DNA of 18,710 nucleotides from Dehalococcoidia bacterium. Its GTDB lineage: Bacteria; Chloroflexota; Dehalococcoidia; GIF9; AB-539-J10. The stretch lies in assembly GCA_030603265.1 (NCBI GenBank), contig JAUVYD010000005.1:1-18710 (forward strand), read 5' to 3'. Made by a program: the position numbers and the translations under genes. The notes beneath the pieces were generated by a model that ran no database searches, had not been told where the DNA came from, and worked only from the letters and a program-made list of their open reading frames with translations. Below are positions 7,598-15,785 of this stretch, piece by piece (position 1 is the first letter of the stretch; each line of letters begins with the position of its first letter).

Positions 7598-7710
7598 CTG
7601 CGAGGAAACTACGGAATTCCACCCCGCCTACCGTCCACCCACCCTGCGGGCGGACAGCACCATAGACCATCTACAGTACAGCCATGCAAATCCGGCCTGC
7701 TGCCTCTCCT

Positions 7711-7720
7711 GTGCTAGGAT
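7711..7720 (+). promoter_or_regulatory. Weak extended -10 candidate for lgt
   Basis: TG-C-TAGGAT (7712-7720) resembles an extended -10, but the bases 17 upstream (CCGGCC) are not a -35. It is the only candidate I find in the 140 bases before lgt. Confidence 0.25.
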
Positions 7721-7776
7721 AACGGTCGGCTGTCGCCCCGGCGAGATTGCCGGAGGCGCGTTGGTTCCGTGTTGCC

Positions 7777-8589
7777 ATGAACGTTATCGATATCGATCCG
7801 GTAGCCTTTGCCATCGGGGGCCTGACGGTCCGGTGGTACGGGGTGATGGTCGCGCTTGCCGTCCTGACGGTACTTGTTGCGGCAGTGCTTGAAGCCCGCC
7901 GAACGGGCCTCTCCGAAGAGCAGTTGTACGGTGTCTTCCTGTGGGGAGTTGTCGGAGGGCTTGTCATGTCACGGGTGGTGCATGTGGTCGACCACCTGAG
8001 GTCTCACCCCGGCCAGTCAATCGATTTGCTTAACTTCGCAGGACTTGGCCTTTATGGAGCCATACTCGGTGCGCCTCTTGGCGCGTTCTTGTATACGCGG
8101 GTCAATCGTATCCCGTGGTCGAGCATGGCGCGGGTCGGCGACGCAGTGGCTCTCGGCGCACCTCTGGGGCAGGCTGTCGGCAGGGTCGGCTGCTTCATCA
8201 ATGGCTGTTGCCATGGATTGCCGACATCGGTTCCATGGGCTGTGGTCTACGACCACCCCAATTCGTTCTGCTCCCTGCCCGGAGTTCCGGTGCACCCTAC
8301 ACAGCTCTACTTCGTTGCGTGGAACCTGGTCGTCTTTGCCGTTGTCTTCTGGATGCGGAAGCGGCCGAAGCCTGACGGGGCCTCGGCCCTCACGTATGTC
8401 ATGCTGTATTCAGCAGGGGACTTCGTGATTCGTTTCTGGAGGATGAACGAACCCTTCGCTCTGGGACTTCAGCAGGGCCAGCTCATCAGCCTGGGTGTTA
8501 TTCTTGCGTTCCTGCCGGTTCTCGTCATGAAATGGCGTGGACACCTTGCCGCTCAACGGGGTGAACAGAGCGGCAGCCTAGAGAGTTGA
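7777..8589 (+). CDS. lgt: Prolipoprotein diacylglyceryl transferase (Lgt)
   Basis: A 270-residue inner-membrane enzyme that moves diacylglycerol from phosphatidylglycerol to the lipobox cysteine of prolipoproteins. Family marks are the N-terminal DPVAFAIGGLTVRWYG, the GLGLYGAILGAPLG segment, the signature region GRVGCFINGCCHG (about 134-147; the CC variant found in a subset of Lgt proteins rather than GRIGNFINGE), VHPTQLYF, and GDFVIRFWRMNE near the C-terminus. About seven membrane helices are apparent. The ATG at 7777 is chosen because the family starts just before DPVAF. The only good ribosome-site-like run, GGAGG at 7752-7756, is 20 bases upstream and inside a small hairpin, so the true start is uncertain. 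The 3' end overlaps recJ tail-to-tail by 12 bases. Confidence 0.92.
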   Translation: MNVIDIDPVAFAIGGLTVRWYGVMVALAVLTVLVAAVLEARRTGLSEEQLYGVFLWGVVGGLVMSRVVHVVDHLRSHPGQSIDLLNFAGLGLYGAILGAPLGAFLYTRVNRIPWSSMARVGDAVALGAPLGQAVGRVGCFINGCCHGLPTSVPWAVVYDHPNSFCSLPGVPVHPTQLYFVAWNLVVFAVVFWMRKRPKPDGASALTYVMLYSAGDFVIRFWRMNEPFALGLQQGQLISLGVILAFLPVLVMKWRGHLAAQRGEQSGSLES

Positions 8590-10281
8590 AGGCGCGAAAT
8601 CCTGCACGTTCGTTTGCAGAACCTCCTCGCCGTTCCATCTGCGGGTGCGCAGCGTGAATACCACATCGATGAGGCCCGGCACGTCCTCCGGCCGCCGCAG
8701 GGTTTTGAAATCGACCGCCTCCCACATCACCCCGTCCTGACGCAGCCTGAGGCTCATCCATCGCTCGTGGTTCTTGAGGCTGCGGCATTCGAGGACCTCG
8801 ACTCCGCGGCTGACAAAACAGGGCTGAGGGTTGTCCTGGCCGAATGGCTCCAGTTCACTCATCATCTTGTACACATCGCCGCCGAGTTGCTTCAGCCGGA
8901 CCTCCGCGTCGATTCGAATGCGCGGGCTGAGTTCCACACCGGAGAGCTGCTCTCGCGCGAGCTCAATGAGGCGCGCCTCGAGATGGGGGAGGTTCTCCGT
9001 CTTGAGAGCAAATCCTGCGGCCATGGGATGGCCGCCGGAGCTGATCAGCAGGTCTCCGCATGACTGCAGTGCTGCCGCCATGTCGAACTCCGGTATGCTG
9101 CGTGAACTGCCGCGAGAGATGTCCTCTCCCGTGGTGACGACAACCGTCGGCCGGTAGCGCTCCTTGGAGATTCTGCCGGCGACAAGACCGATTACTCCCT
9201 CCGGGTAGCGCTCGTCCGCAGCCATGAGGAGGGGTGTTTCCGGCTGGCCCGCCAGCCGTTCCCGCACGCTCTCATAGACCTCGGCGGTGAGCGTCTGGCG
9301 CTCGCTGTTTGTGGCGTCAAGCTCTGCGGCGAGAGACTGCGCCTCCTCTTCCGAGTCCGTCGAGAGCAGTCGCAGGCTCATGTTGGCATCATCAAGTCGT
9401 CCTGCCGAATTGATTCTTGGTCCCAGCGCCCACGAGATATCGCCGGAGCTGATGGAGCCGGGCGTGAGCCCGGACACGCGGATGAGTGCCTGAACGCCGG
9501 GCCTCTTGCTTGAGTTAAGCACCTTGAGTCCCTTCTGGACGAACTGCCTGTTCTCACCGGTGAGTGAGACCATGTCCGCGACGGTGCCGAGTGCCACGAG
9601 CTCCAGCAGCTCGTCGAGGAGCCCGGCCCGCGAATCGCCGTAGAACAGGGCCTGCATGAGCTTGAACGCGATTCCGACGCCCGCGAACTCTTTGAAGCCG
9701 TAGTGGCTGTCCCGGCGCTTCGCATTCACGACAGCCACTGCCCGTGGCAGGACGGAAAGAGGCACGTGGTGGTCGGTAACGAGGAGGTCCACGCCCAGCG
9801 CGGCGGCCTTGTCTGCCTCCGCGAGGTCCGAGATGCCGCAGTCGCAGGTTATCACCAGGCTCGCGCCCCGGTCTCGCAGGGACTTCACTCCGGACGCTTT
9901 CAGACCGTGGCTGTCCTTGAACCGGTCGGGCAGGTGGGCGATGGCACGAGCACCCAGTATCTCCAGGGCCTCTACTATGACTGCAGTTGAGGTGACTCCG
10001 TCAACGTCGAAATCACCGTAGACCCCAATTGTCTCTCCCTCACGGATTGCCCGGTATATCCGGTCGACTGCCTCCCTGACGCCGGGGAGTATGAAGGGGC
10101 TTTCAGTGGTGAAGAGGGCAGGGTCCACGAAAGCGGGCACCTGATGTGGCCCGACATTGCGGTTGTACAACAGTTGTGCAACCAGTGGGGGGTATGTGAC
10201 AGCGCTGAGGTATTCCCCGGGGGCTGAAGGACTGATGTCCCAACGTGTTGAAGGCGGCGGGCCATTGCGGGATACTGTCAT
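8578..10281 (-). CDS. recJ: Single-stranded-DNA-specific exonuclease RecJ
   Basis: A 567-residue 5'-3' single-strand exonuclease of the DHH family, acting in recombination and repair. The metal-binding motifs are intact: YGDFDVDG (88-95), DSHGLK (123-128), TCDCGI with Asp147, VTDHH (168-172) and, in the DHHA1 domain, SSGGHPMAAGFAL. A C-terminal OB-like domain follows (VSRGVEVLECRSL, then MWEAVDFKT). The length is normal for the Firmicutes/Chloroflexota type. The ATG at 10281 is used; a TTG at 10293 is possible but sits directly against GTGAGG. It is divergent from mtaB, with about 130 bases between starts, and convergent with lgt. Confidence 0.95.
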   Translation of the reverse strand: MTVSRNGPPPSTRWDISPSAPGEYLSAVTYPPLVAQLLYNRNVGPHQVPAFVDPALFTTESPFILPGVREAVDRIYRAIREGETIGVYGDFDVDGVTSTAVIVEALEILGARAIAHLPDRFKDSHGLKASGVKSLRDRGASLVITCDCGISDLAEADKAAALGVDLLVTDHHVPLSVLPRAVAVVNAKRRDSHYGFKEFAGVGIAFKLMQALFYGDSRAGLLDELLELVALGTVADMVSLTGENRQFVQKGLKVLNSSKRPGVQALIRVSGLTPGSISSGDISWALGPRINSAGRLDDANMSLRLLSTDSEEEAQSLAAELDATNSERQTLTAEVYESVRERLAGQPETPLLMAADERYPEGVIGLVAGRISKERYRPTVVVTTGEDISRGSSRSIPEFDMAAALQSCGDLLISSGGHPMAAGFALKTENLPHLEARLIELAREQLSGVELSPRIRIDAEVRLKQLGGDVYKMMSELEPFGQDNPQPCFVSRGVEVLECRSLKNHERWMSLRLRQDGVMWEAVDFKTLRRPEDVPGLIDVVFTLRTRRWNGEEVLQTNVQDFAPSTL

Positions 10282-10301
10282 AGAGCTGTCCAAGCCTCAC
10301 A

Positions 10302-10307
10302 ACTATA
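10302..10307 (-). promoter_or_regulatory. -10-like element upstream of recJ
   Basis: The minus strand reads TATAGT here, about 20 bases before the recJ start. TTGCCG lies upstream at a 19-base spacing, longer than ideal. Confidence 0.3.
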
Positions 10308-10372
10308 ACACAGGGCCGCGAGGCTCCGGCAACGTGGAAATCCGTCGCACGATTGGAAAGCCCACCTGCGCC

Positions 10373-10401
10373 TTGCCCGACCACCGGACCATGGCTATAA
10401 T
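10373..10401 (+). promoter_or_regulatory. Sigma70-type promoter of mtaB with almost no leader
   Basis: TTGCCC (10373-10378), exactly 17 bases, then the consensus TATAAT (10396-10401). The transcript should begin near 10408, only about 2 bases before the GTG (10410) or 8 before the ATG (10416) of mtaB. Confidence 0.7.
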
Positions 10402-10415
10402 CGCCCATCGTGCAG

Positions 10416-11741
10416 ATGGATACGAGATACCGGGTTGCGGTTCACGCGCTTGGTTGCAAGCTCAACCAGGCCGAGTTGGAAACGCTGGCCGCGCAGTTCG
10501 AGGCCCGCGGTTTCACCGTGGTCAGTCCGCGGGACAAGGCCGACGTCTACGTCATCAATACGTGCACTGTCACGGCAGAGGCCGATCGAAAGGTGCGTCA
10601 GTGGCTGCGGTCGGTTCGGCGCCACAACCCGGAAAGCCTGACCGTTGCCACTGGCTGCTACGTGCAGCGCGTGCCCGGTGAACTGGCCTCGCTGGCCGAT
10701 GTCCTGGCAGACAACGACGAGAAAAGCCGGGTAGTCGACGCTGTGGAAGAACAACTCCGGAAGCGAGAGGTGCGGGCGGAAGGCGCTGGTCCGGTGGTGG
10801 AGAGGGGTGCGTCTTCGCATGGACGGACCAGGAGCCTTGTCAAGGTACAGGAGGGGTGTTCGACACCATGCGCCTACTGCATTGTGCCGCTGGTTCGGCT
10901 GGAGGAGCGGTCGATGCCTGCTGAGGAAATCCTGCAGACCGTTGGACAGCGTATTCACGACGGGCCCAAGGAGATTGTGCTCACCGGCACGAAGATAGGT
11001 GTCTATCGAGATGGGGACACCGCACTTGCGGACCTTGTGCGTATGGTCCTTGGCCTGCCCGGACTGCAGCGGCTGAGACTCTCGTCGCTCCAGCCCCGGG
11101 AGTTGTCAGGAGAACTCCTCTCGCTCTGGGAGGACAGTCGCCTGTGCCCGCACTTCCACCTGTCGTTGCAGAGCGGGAGCGCCGGCGTGCTTCGGAGGAT
11201 GGGCAGGGGGTATTCGCCATCATCCTACATGCGTTCGCTGGAAGCCATCCGCGCTGTGCTGCCGGACGCGGCCATCACGACGGACGTCATCGTCGGGTTC
11301 CCGGGGGAGTCCGACCCGGAGTTCGGCGAGACGGTCTCATTCTGCGAGGCTGCAGGCTTCGCCCGTATCCACGTATTCCCGTACTCGTCGCGACCCGGGA
11401 CGCGTGCTGCCGGCATGGGTGGCATGGTGGCGCCCGCCACGATGAGAGAGCGAGTGGGTGTGATGAGCCGGCTTGCATCGAGCAGCCGGGAGAAGTACGC
11501 TCACTCATGGCTCGGAAGGACTGCAGAGGTGCTCTGGGAAGATGAGACGAAACCTGGCAGCCACGTCTACTCGGGCACAAGCCACAACTACCTTCGGCTG
11601 CTTTGTCGTAGCGCACTGCCGCTGCACAATGTGCTCGAAGACGTGACGCTGGAGCACCTGGTGGGAGACGCCGTGTGGGTAAGGAGGGCTCGTGAAGATA
11701 CGTGTGGACGTCAAGCCGAACTCGAAGGTGGCCTCTATTGA
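10416..11741 (+). CDS. mtaB: tRNA t6A37 methylthiotransferase MtaB
   Basis: A 441-residue radical-SAM enzyme of the MiaB/RimO/MtaB family that adds a methylthio group to N6-threonylcarbamoyladenosine at tRNA position 37. Counting from the ATG, the N-terminal UPF0004 domain has the three cluster cysteines (HALGCK Cys14, NTCTV Cys50, TGCYV Cys81). The radical-SAM triad CSTPCAYC (Cys148, 152, 155) follows, with the MtaB-like IVPLVR after it. Further blocks are LTGTKIGVY, RLSSLQP, HFHLSLQSGS and TDVIVGFPGE. A TRAM-like C-terminus closes the protein. MtaB rather than MiaB is favoured by ALGCKLNQ and by the short N-terminus. The GTG at 10410 is an alternative start; neither has a ribosome site, fitting a near-leaderless message. 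Its last 50 bases overlap the next gene. Confidence 0.92.
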   Translation: MDTRYRVAVHALGCKLNQAELETLAAQFEARGFTVVSPRDKADVYVINTCTVTAEADRKVRQWLRSVRRHNPESLTVATGCYVQRVPGELASLADVLADNDEKSRVVDAVEEQLRKREVRAEGAGPVVERGASSHGRTRSLVKVQEGCSTPCAYCIVPLVRLEERSMPAEEILQTVGQRIHDGPKEIVLTGTKIGVYRDGDTALADLVRMVLGLPGLQRLRLSSLQPRELSGELLSLWEDSRLCPHFHLSLQSGSAGVLRRMGRGYSPSSYMRSLEAIRAVLPDAAITTDVIVGFPGESDPEFGETVSFCEAAGFARIHVFPYSSRPGTRAAGMGGMVAPATMRERVGVMSRLASSSREKYAHSWLGRTAEVLWEDETKPGSHVYSGTSHNYLRLLCRSALPLHNVLEDVTLEHLVGDAVWVRRAREDTCGRQAELEGGLY

Positions 11742-11913
11742 GCCGGTCGAAGACCACTTGGTTGTGCGCGTGAAGGAGCCGCCCACGGAGGGAAAGGCGA
11801 ACCTGGCCGTGCTGCGAGCCGTTGCGGAGTACTACCGCGTCGCGCCGAGCGAGGTGCGCCTCGTATCCGGTCTATCGGCCAGACATAAGGTTGTTGAAGT
11901 CCCTGACTCCTAA
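11692..11913 (+). CDS. DUF167 / YggU family small protein
   Basis: A 73-residue protein of the DUF167 (YggU) family, whose function is unknown. The family core PPTEGKANLAVLRAVAEYY is present, followed by SEVRLVSGLSARHKVVEV. The GTG start at 11692 is fixed by a strong AAGGAGG (11681-11687) four bases upstream. The gene begins inside the last 50 bases of mtaB in another frame, so the two are very probably cotranscribed and coupled. Its stop is one base from the end of the convergent membrane-protein gene. The family is usually about 70-100 residues, so it appears complete. Confidence 0.85.
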   Translation: MKIRVDVKPNSKVASIEPVEDHLVVRVKEPPTEGKANLAVLRAVAEYYRVAPSEVRLVSGLSARHKVVEVPDS

Positions 11914-11914
11914 G

Positions 11915-12916
11915 TCACACTGGCCCGGAGCTCTCGCGGGGCCCGTAGCGTGCCCGCACAGCGCCGACGAGGCGATATAGCTGGACCGCCACAGCCGCCG
12001 CGAGGAAACGCGGCACTACCGTCCAGAAGACGCCTACACCCAGTGCCAGGAACAGGGCCGGGTCCTCGACTATCGAGTGATTGATTCCCAGCGAGATGTG
12101 CAGCCGCTCAAGCTCATCCTCCTCAAAACTGCCGCTGGCAGCCTCCTCCATGATGGCGACACTTCCGTAGGTGAGGCCGAAGAACGTTCCGGCCACCCAC
12201 ATCGAGGCCACGTTGGGAGTGAGTCCGAGGATTGCCATGACCGGCCGGAAGAACACCGCAAGCCTCTCGTTCCATCCCTGCACCTTGAACGTCTCCAGCG
12301 CAACCATGACAATCATGATGATGATGAGAATCTTGAGCAGGAGCCCCAGTGTTGAGAGCGTCCAGCCCGCAAGCACGTCGAGCAGAGTCCCTTGGCCCAC
12401 CAGCGCCTCGGGCATCGCGACGGGTGCCTCCGTGCCCGGAAAGAACTGCGACACTGCGAAGACGGTGAGACCTGCGGCCACCAGCCGTATCGTGTCTATC
12501 TTCACGAGATTGATTCCTGACTTGTGCTGTATCAATCCTTCCACGACGAGCATGTGAGCTATCGTGATGAAAACGGCCAGCAGGAGGACTTGCTCGGTGG
12601 AGAACGGGATAACCACGAGCATCCCGATCGCTGCGTAGACGCTGGTGGAAATCGCCAGCAGAATGGGTAGCGCCGCCTGCGGTGGCAGGTTCATGAGCCC
12701 CATGACGGGTTGGAAGATGGGGTCGAGTGCGTAGAGCCAACCTGTCCAGTCCAGCAGCGCGACGACGAAGGAGACCGGAACGAGGATTCTGCATATCCAG
12801 AGGAAACCGTGTGTCCCTTTGCGCGAGCCCTGGTGGAACCCGGCCTTGAGCCCCGGGAGGAATCCGGGTGGTGCTGTTGCCTGTGCCGTCGGCCCCGATT
12901 CTCGTACGGGGCTCAA
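11915..12916 (-). CDS. Gate-domain (nucleoside-recognition) multi-pass membrane protein
   Basis: A 333-residue membrane protein resembling proteins annotated as nucleoside recognition (Gate domain), a fold shared with nucleoside transporters, SpmA/SpmB and FeoB. Hydrophobic segments lie at about 38-56, 83-104, 108-126, 142-158, 178-208, 220-248 and 286-318. A conserved-looking loop GINHSIVEDPALFLALG (277-293) sits before the last one. The first 35 residues are polar. The TTG start at 12916 overlaps the stop of the PfkB kinase (TTGA), with AGAGGG upstream, so translation is coupled. It is last in an operon with a nucleoside hydrolase and a sugar kinase; a role in nucleoside uptake is inferred from that context and from the domain name, not proven. 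Confidence 0.7.
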   Translation of the reverse strand: MSPVRESGPTAQATAPPGFLPGLKAGFHQGSRKGTHGFLWICRILVPVSFVVALLDWTGWLYALDPIFQPVMGLMNLPPQAALPILLAISTSVYAAIGMLVVIPFSTEQVLLLAVFITIAHMLVVEGLIQHKSGINLVKIDTIRLVAAGLTVFAVSQFFPGTEAPVAMPEALVGQGTLLDVLAGWTLSTLGLLLKILIIIMIVMVALETFKVQGWNERLAVFFRPVMAILGLTPNVASMWVAGTFFGLTYGSVAIMEEAASGSFEEDELERLHISLGINHSIVEDPALFLALGVGVFWTVVPRFLAAAVAVQLYRLVGAVRARYGPRESSGPV

Positions 12917-13902
12917 CCGACGCTGCCCTCTGAGCGCGGTAGCGTGAACCCGAGCCTCGCAGCCCGGTGAAGCGTGTCCTCAAGGCTCTTTCGGTCAGGG
13001 CCTCCCCTGGTCTCCGGCCTTGTTGCATTCAGTCCGCCGGCGGCTGAGGCCATGAGGAGGGCGTGGCGCCTCTCAGATCCAAGCGCGAGATAGGCCGCGT
13101 ACGCGCCAAGGAACGCGTCGCCGCACCCGACCGCGCTCACGACTTCCAGGCCGAGCCTGGCCAGGGGTAGGGAAGGGATGTGAAGGCTTGTTCCACCGCG
13201 AATCTCCAGCAGCACTGAACCGCGGCCGCCCTGCTTCAGCAGCAGGCACGAAGGTATGGTGGTCGGGCTGACTCTCTTCGCAATCTCGCCCGGAGCGGAC
13301 GTGCCGTAGAGCTGTTCCGCCTCCGCCTCGTTGAGCACGAGCGAATCAGCGTGGGCGGCGAGTGAGGCAAGAACGTCCCACCCGTGGCTGACAAGAACGC
13401 CCGGGTCCCACAGGATGGAGATTCGGCGGGCGGAGGCTGCCTCCACAACCGCGGCGGCAACAGCAAGCGGGGGGTCGGTGAGTACGACACACGTGCAGTC
13501 CTCGAGCAGGGACGAGAGCCTCGCGTAACTCGCGTGCCGGACATCGAGCGCCGCGTTTGCCCCGAGGTTGCTCGCGATTGTGTTCTGCCCTGTGCTGTCG
13601 ACCAGTATGTATGCGTGGCCGGAGCTTTGTCCTTTGAGCCGCACTACCGCGTCAGAGGACACGCCCTCGGTCCTGAGAAGGTCGAGTTGCCTGCGTGCGA
13701 TGCTGTCCTGCCCGAGCGCTGCGAGCAGAGAAACGCGCCCCGGCCCGAGAAGTCGCGCGGCCGCCACGGCCCCGTAGGCGCCTGTTCCTCCCGACACCTC
13801 GCTGACGCTGCTGCAGGTCACCTCTTCTCCCGGTGCGGGCAGGTGGCTCACGAAGCAGGTCGTGTCCCAGTTGATGGCGCCACAGACAAGGACCTGCGCC
13901 AC
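12913..13902 (-). CDS. PfkB/ribokinase-family carbohydrate or nucleoside kinase
   Basis: A 329-residue kinase of the ribokinase fold. The N-terminal signature region SGGTGAYGAVAAARLLG (37-53) and the C-terminal signature SAVGCGDAFLGAYAAYLALG (256-275) are clear. Asp262 of GCGD is the expected catalytic base; the usual DTxGAGD is changed to SAVGCGD. NEAEAEQLYG (191-200) matches the middle of the family. The substrate cannot be read from sequence. Ribose or a nucleoside is suggested because the gene lies one base after a nucleoside hydrolase stop and overlaps the gate-domain membrane protein. The GTG start at 13902 has GGAGG 6 bases upstream, inside the end of the hydrolase gene. Confidence 0.85.
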   Translation of the reverse strand: MAQVLVCGAINWDTTCFVSHLPAPGEEVTCSSVSEVSGGTGAYGAVAAARLLGPGRVSLLAALGQDSIARRQLDLLRTEGVSSDAVVRLKGQSSGHAYILVDSTGQNTIASNLGANAALDVRHASYARLSSLLEDCTCVVLTDPPLAVAAAVVEAASARRISILWDPGVLVSHGWDVLASLAAHADSLVLNEAEAEQLYGTSAPGEIAKRVSPTTIPSCLLLKQGGRGSVLLEIRGGTSLHIPSLPLARLGLEVVSAVGCGDAFLGAYAAYLALGSERRHALLMASAAGGLNATRPETRGGPDRKSLEDTLHRAARLGFTLPRSEGSVG

Positions 13903-13903
13903 G

Positions 13904-14839
13904 TCAGTCCTCCAGTATCCTTGACAGGAATAACTTCTTGAATCGCGCTCCCTCCACCGCCGCCGCTACCGCCGTCAAGGGTATGGCGCTGTCCTCCTGT
14001 GCTCCCGCGAGCAGGATGGTCCTTCCCTGCTGCTCGTCCCCGGCCGTGTGTACCGTGACACGGCCCTCGGCGAATCCGAAGAGCGACCGGTCGAGGACTA
14101 CGGCGAGGGCGAGAGGGTCGTGCAGCGCGCAGACTGAGTGTCTTGCTACGGCATACCCGGTCAGATCAGCGGCAAGCCGCGAGAAGGGCGTGACTCCCGC
14201 CCGCAGCTTCGCGAGGTTGGTGCTGTCAAGCGCGGTCGAGGGGTCGTTCGAAACGTCCAGGCCGACGACGGCGATGCGTGCCCCGGAGCCGAACACGATA
14301 GCCGCAGCCTCGGGGTCCTGCCAGATGTTGAACTCTGCAACGGGGGTGTGATTCCCTGTCCCGTAGCCGGTGAGACCGAATGCGCCGCCCATGATGACCA
14401 GTTCCCGGAGCAAGGTCGGCATCTCCGGGTAGCGCTGGAAGGCAATTGCGATGTTTGTCAGAGGGCCTGTTGCCACAACAACGCGCTCGCCGGGTGCGGC
14501 CGATGCGAACTCGAACAGCAACTGGTGCGCGGGTCTCGGGTCAGGTTCCTTCTGTGCTTCGGGCAGGTCCAGGTCCGCGAGAGCGTCGCTGCCGTGGTAC
14601 TCGAGGGCGCCATGGAAGGGCTTGCTTAGTGGAGATGGAGCGCCCGGGGCCACCGGCACGTGCCCGGCCCCCAGGTAATGGAGCACCCGCAGCGCATTTC
14701 GCGTTGTCATCTCCAGAGGGCCGTTCCCGGCGACAGTTGTCACCAGTTCGAGTCGTATCTCCGAACTGCGCAGCGCGAGGGCGACGGCGAGCGCGTCGTC
14801 TATTCCCGGGTCGATGTCCAGTGCTACACTCAGGCTCAT
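13904..14839 (-). CDS. Inosine/uridine-preferring nucleoside hydrolase family protein
   Basis: A 311-residue enzyme that would hydrolyse ribonucleosides to a free base plus ribose. The calcium-binding start LDIDPGIDDALA (Asp8, Asp10, Asp14, Asp15) is diagnostic. ATGPLTNIAIA, IMGGAFG, TPVAEFNIWQDPEAA (substrate Asn/Glu/Asn positions) and CALHDPLALA with the active-site His-Asp pair follow in family order. No signal peptide is seen, so it is cytoplasmic. The ATG at 14839 puts the DxDxGxDD motif at the usual distance; an in-frame upstream extension would run into the divergent nth gene. It is first in the three-gene operon, and the ribose it releases is a natural substrate for the next gene's kinase. 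No clear ribosome site precedes it. Confidence 0.92.
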   Translation of the reverse strand: MSLSVALDIDPGIDDALAVALALRSSEIRLELVTTVAGNGPLEMTTRNALRVLHYLGAGHVPVAPGAPSPLSKPFHGALEYHGSDALADLDLPEAQKEPDPRPAHQLLFEFASAAPGERVVVATGPLTNIAIAFQRYPEMPTLLRELVIMGGAFGLTGYGTGNHTPVAEFNIWQDPEAAAIVFGSGARIAVVGLDVSNDPSTALDSTNLAKLRAGVTPFSRLAADLTGYAVARHSVCALHDPLALAVVLDRSLFGFAEGRVTVHTAGDEQQGRTILLAGAQEDSAIPLTAVAAAVEGARFKKLFLSRILED

Positions 14840-14859
14840 TGCGTCGATTACACTAGCAC

Positions 14860-15597
14860 ATGAGTGTGACACGTGCCATGTCTATGATGCCTGAATCTGC
14901 CGCCATTGGTTCTCGCCCTGTCCCGGGGGAGCGCGTCTCCGTGCCGGACAGCAGGCCCGAGGAGATTATGGGGGCACTTGATGCTGAATACGGACCCCGT
15001 CCCTGGGAGTCACGCGGGCGAGCCGTTGACGTGCTGGTGGAGACGGTCCTGTCTCAGAACACCTCGGATGTGAACTCGCACCGCGCCTTCGAGTCGCTGC
15101 TCTCTCGTTTTGGCTCTCTGGAGGCTGCCGTATCCGCCGAAGCGGCGGATATTGAGGAGGCTATCAGCAACGCAGGGCTGTCCAGAATCAAGTCAGACCG
15201 CATCAAAGAGATACTTGTGCGGCTTGTGCGGGAGAACGGGTCCCTGGACCTCTCCTTCCTGGACGCGATGGAGCTGGGGGCTGCCCGTGAGTACCTCACG
15301 TCGTTCAGAGGTGTCGGTCAGAAGACCGCCAGCTGCGTGCTGCTCTTTGCGATGGGAAGGCCGGCGTTGCCCGTGGACACACACGTGCACCGCGTATCGA
15401 GACGCCTCGGTCTCATCGACAGCCGCGTGACTGCCGAGGGCGCTCAGGCCGCTCTCGAGGAACTCGTGCCTCCGTCGGAGAGGTACCGGTTCCACCTTCA
15501 CCTGATAGAGCTTGGGCGCACGGTCTGTCACTCTCGCAGGCCGCGCTGTGGCGACTGTGTTCTGAACGGCCTGTGCCCGGGCGCGTCCGTGGGGTAG
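14860..15597 (+). CDS. nth: Endonuclease III-type DNA glycosylase/AP lyase with FeS cluster
   Basis: A 245-residue base-excision repair enzyme of the HhH-GPD superfamily. LSQNTSD (64-70) is the strand-insertion region, and the helix-hairpin-helix GVGQKTA carries the catalytic Lys155. VDTHVHR holds the catalytic Asp173. The C-terminal C-X6-C-X2-C-X5-C (Cys223, 230, 233, 239) binds a 4Fe-4S cluster. The first 35 residues are not conserved and no ribosome site supports the ATG at 14860; ATGs at 14878 and 14884 are equally possible. It is divergent from the nucleoside hydrolase, with only 20 bases between starts. A narrower specificity than E. coli Nth cannot be excluded. Confidence 0.9.
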   Translation: MSVTRAMSMMPESAAIGSRPVPGERVSVPDSRPEEIMGALDAEYGPRPWESRGRAVDVLVETVLSQNTSDVNSHRAFESLLSRFGSLEAAVSAEAADIEEAISNAGLSRIKSDRIKEILVRLVRENGSLDLSFLDAMELGAAREYLTSFRGVGQKTASCVLLFAMGRPALPVDTHVHRVSRRLGLIDSRVTAEGAQAALEELVPPSERYRFHLHLIELGRTVCHSRRPRCGDCVLNGLCPGASVG

Positions 15598-15600
15598 CTG

Positions 15601-15681
15601 CCGCAGGGGTGTGGGTGTGGTGCGCGCCCGTGACTTGATTCTCGTCGGCTGCACTTCGTGCCCGCAGGGGTGTGGGTGTGG
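15601..15681 (+). repeat. Two direct copies of a 20-bp GT-rich repeat
   Basis: CCGCAGGGGTGTGGGTGTGG occurs at 15601-15620 and 15662-15681. The second copy runs into CCCGAATGT, which resembles GGTCCGAATGT at the start of the 108-bp units near 7160. There too GTGGGTGTGG precedes (7148-7157). Confidence 0.85.
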
Positions 15682-15740
15682 CCCGAATGTCGTGGCGGTT
15701 CGTGAACGGCCCAACGGTTGTAGGCCACGGCGGTTCAACC

Positions 15741-15763
15741 GTAGGGGCACGATGCCTCGTGCC
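15741..15763 (+). repeat. GTAGGGGC-family hairpin
   Basis: GTAGGGGC edge followed by arms GGCACGA (15746-15752) and TCGTGCC (15757-15763) around TGCC. The arms differ from those of the other copies yet remain complementary. Confidence 0.75.
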
Positions 15764-15785
15764 GGTAGGGTGGGGGGGGTATTGG

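Larger units (their letters stand above)
7060..7776. other. Gene-free repeat-rich spacer between zur and lgt
   Basis: I see no credible gene in this spacer of about 700 bases. It contains the 108-bp tandem array (7160-7482), two more hairpins of the same style (7472-7491 and 7576-7597), and a short leader region of lgt with a small hairpin, CCGGC-GAGATT-GCCGG at 7738-7753. Open frames through the array exist only because 108 is a multiple of three. Confidence 0.7.

Noticed and set aside
10157..10681. 174-codon plus-strand frame spanning the recJ-mtaB spacer
   Set aside because: It overlaps the recJ N-terminus antisense and the mtaB N-terminus in another frame; both of those have strong family motifs.
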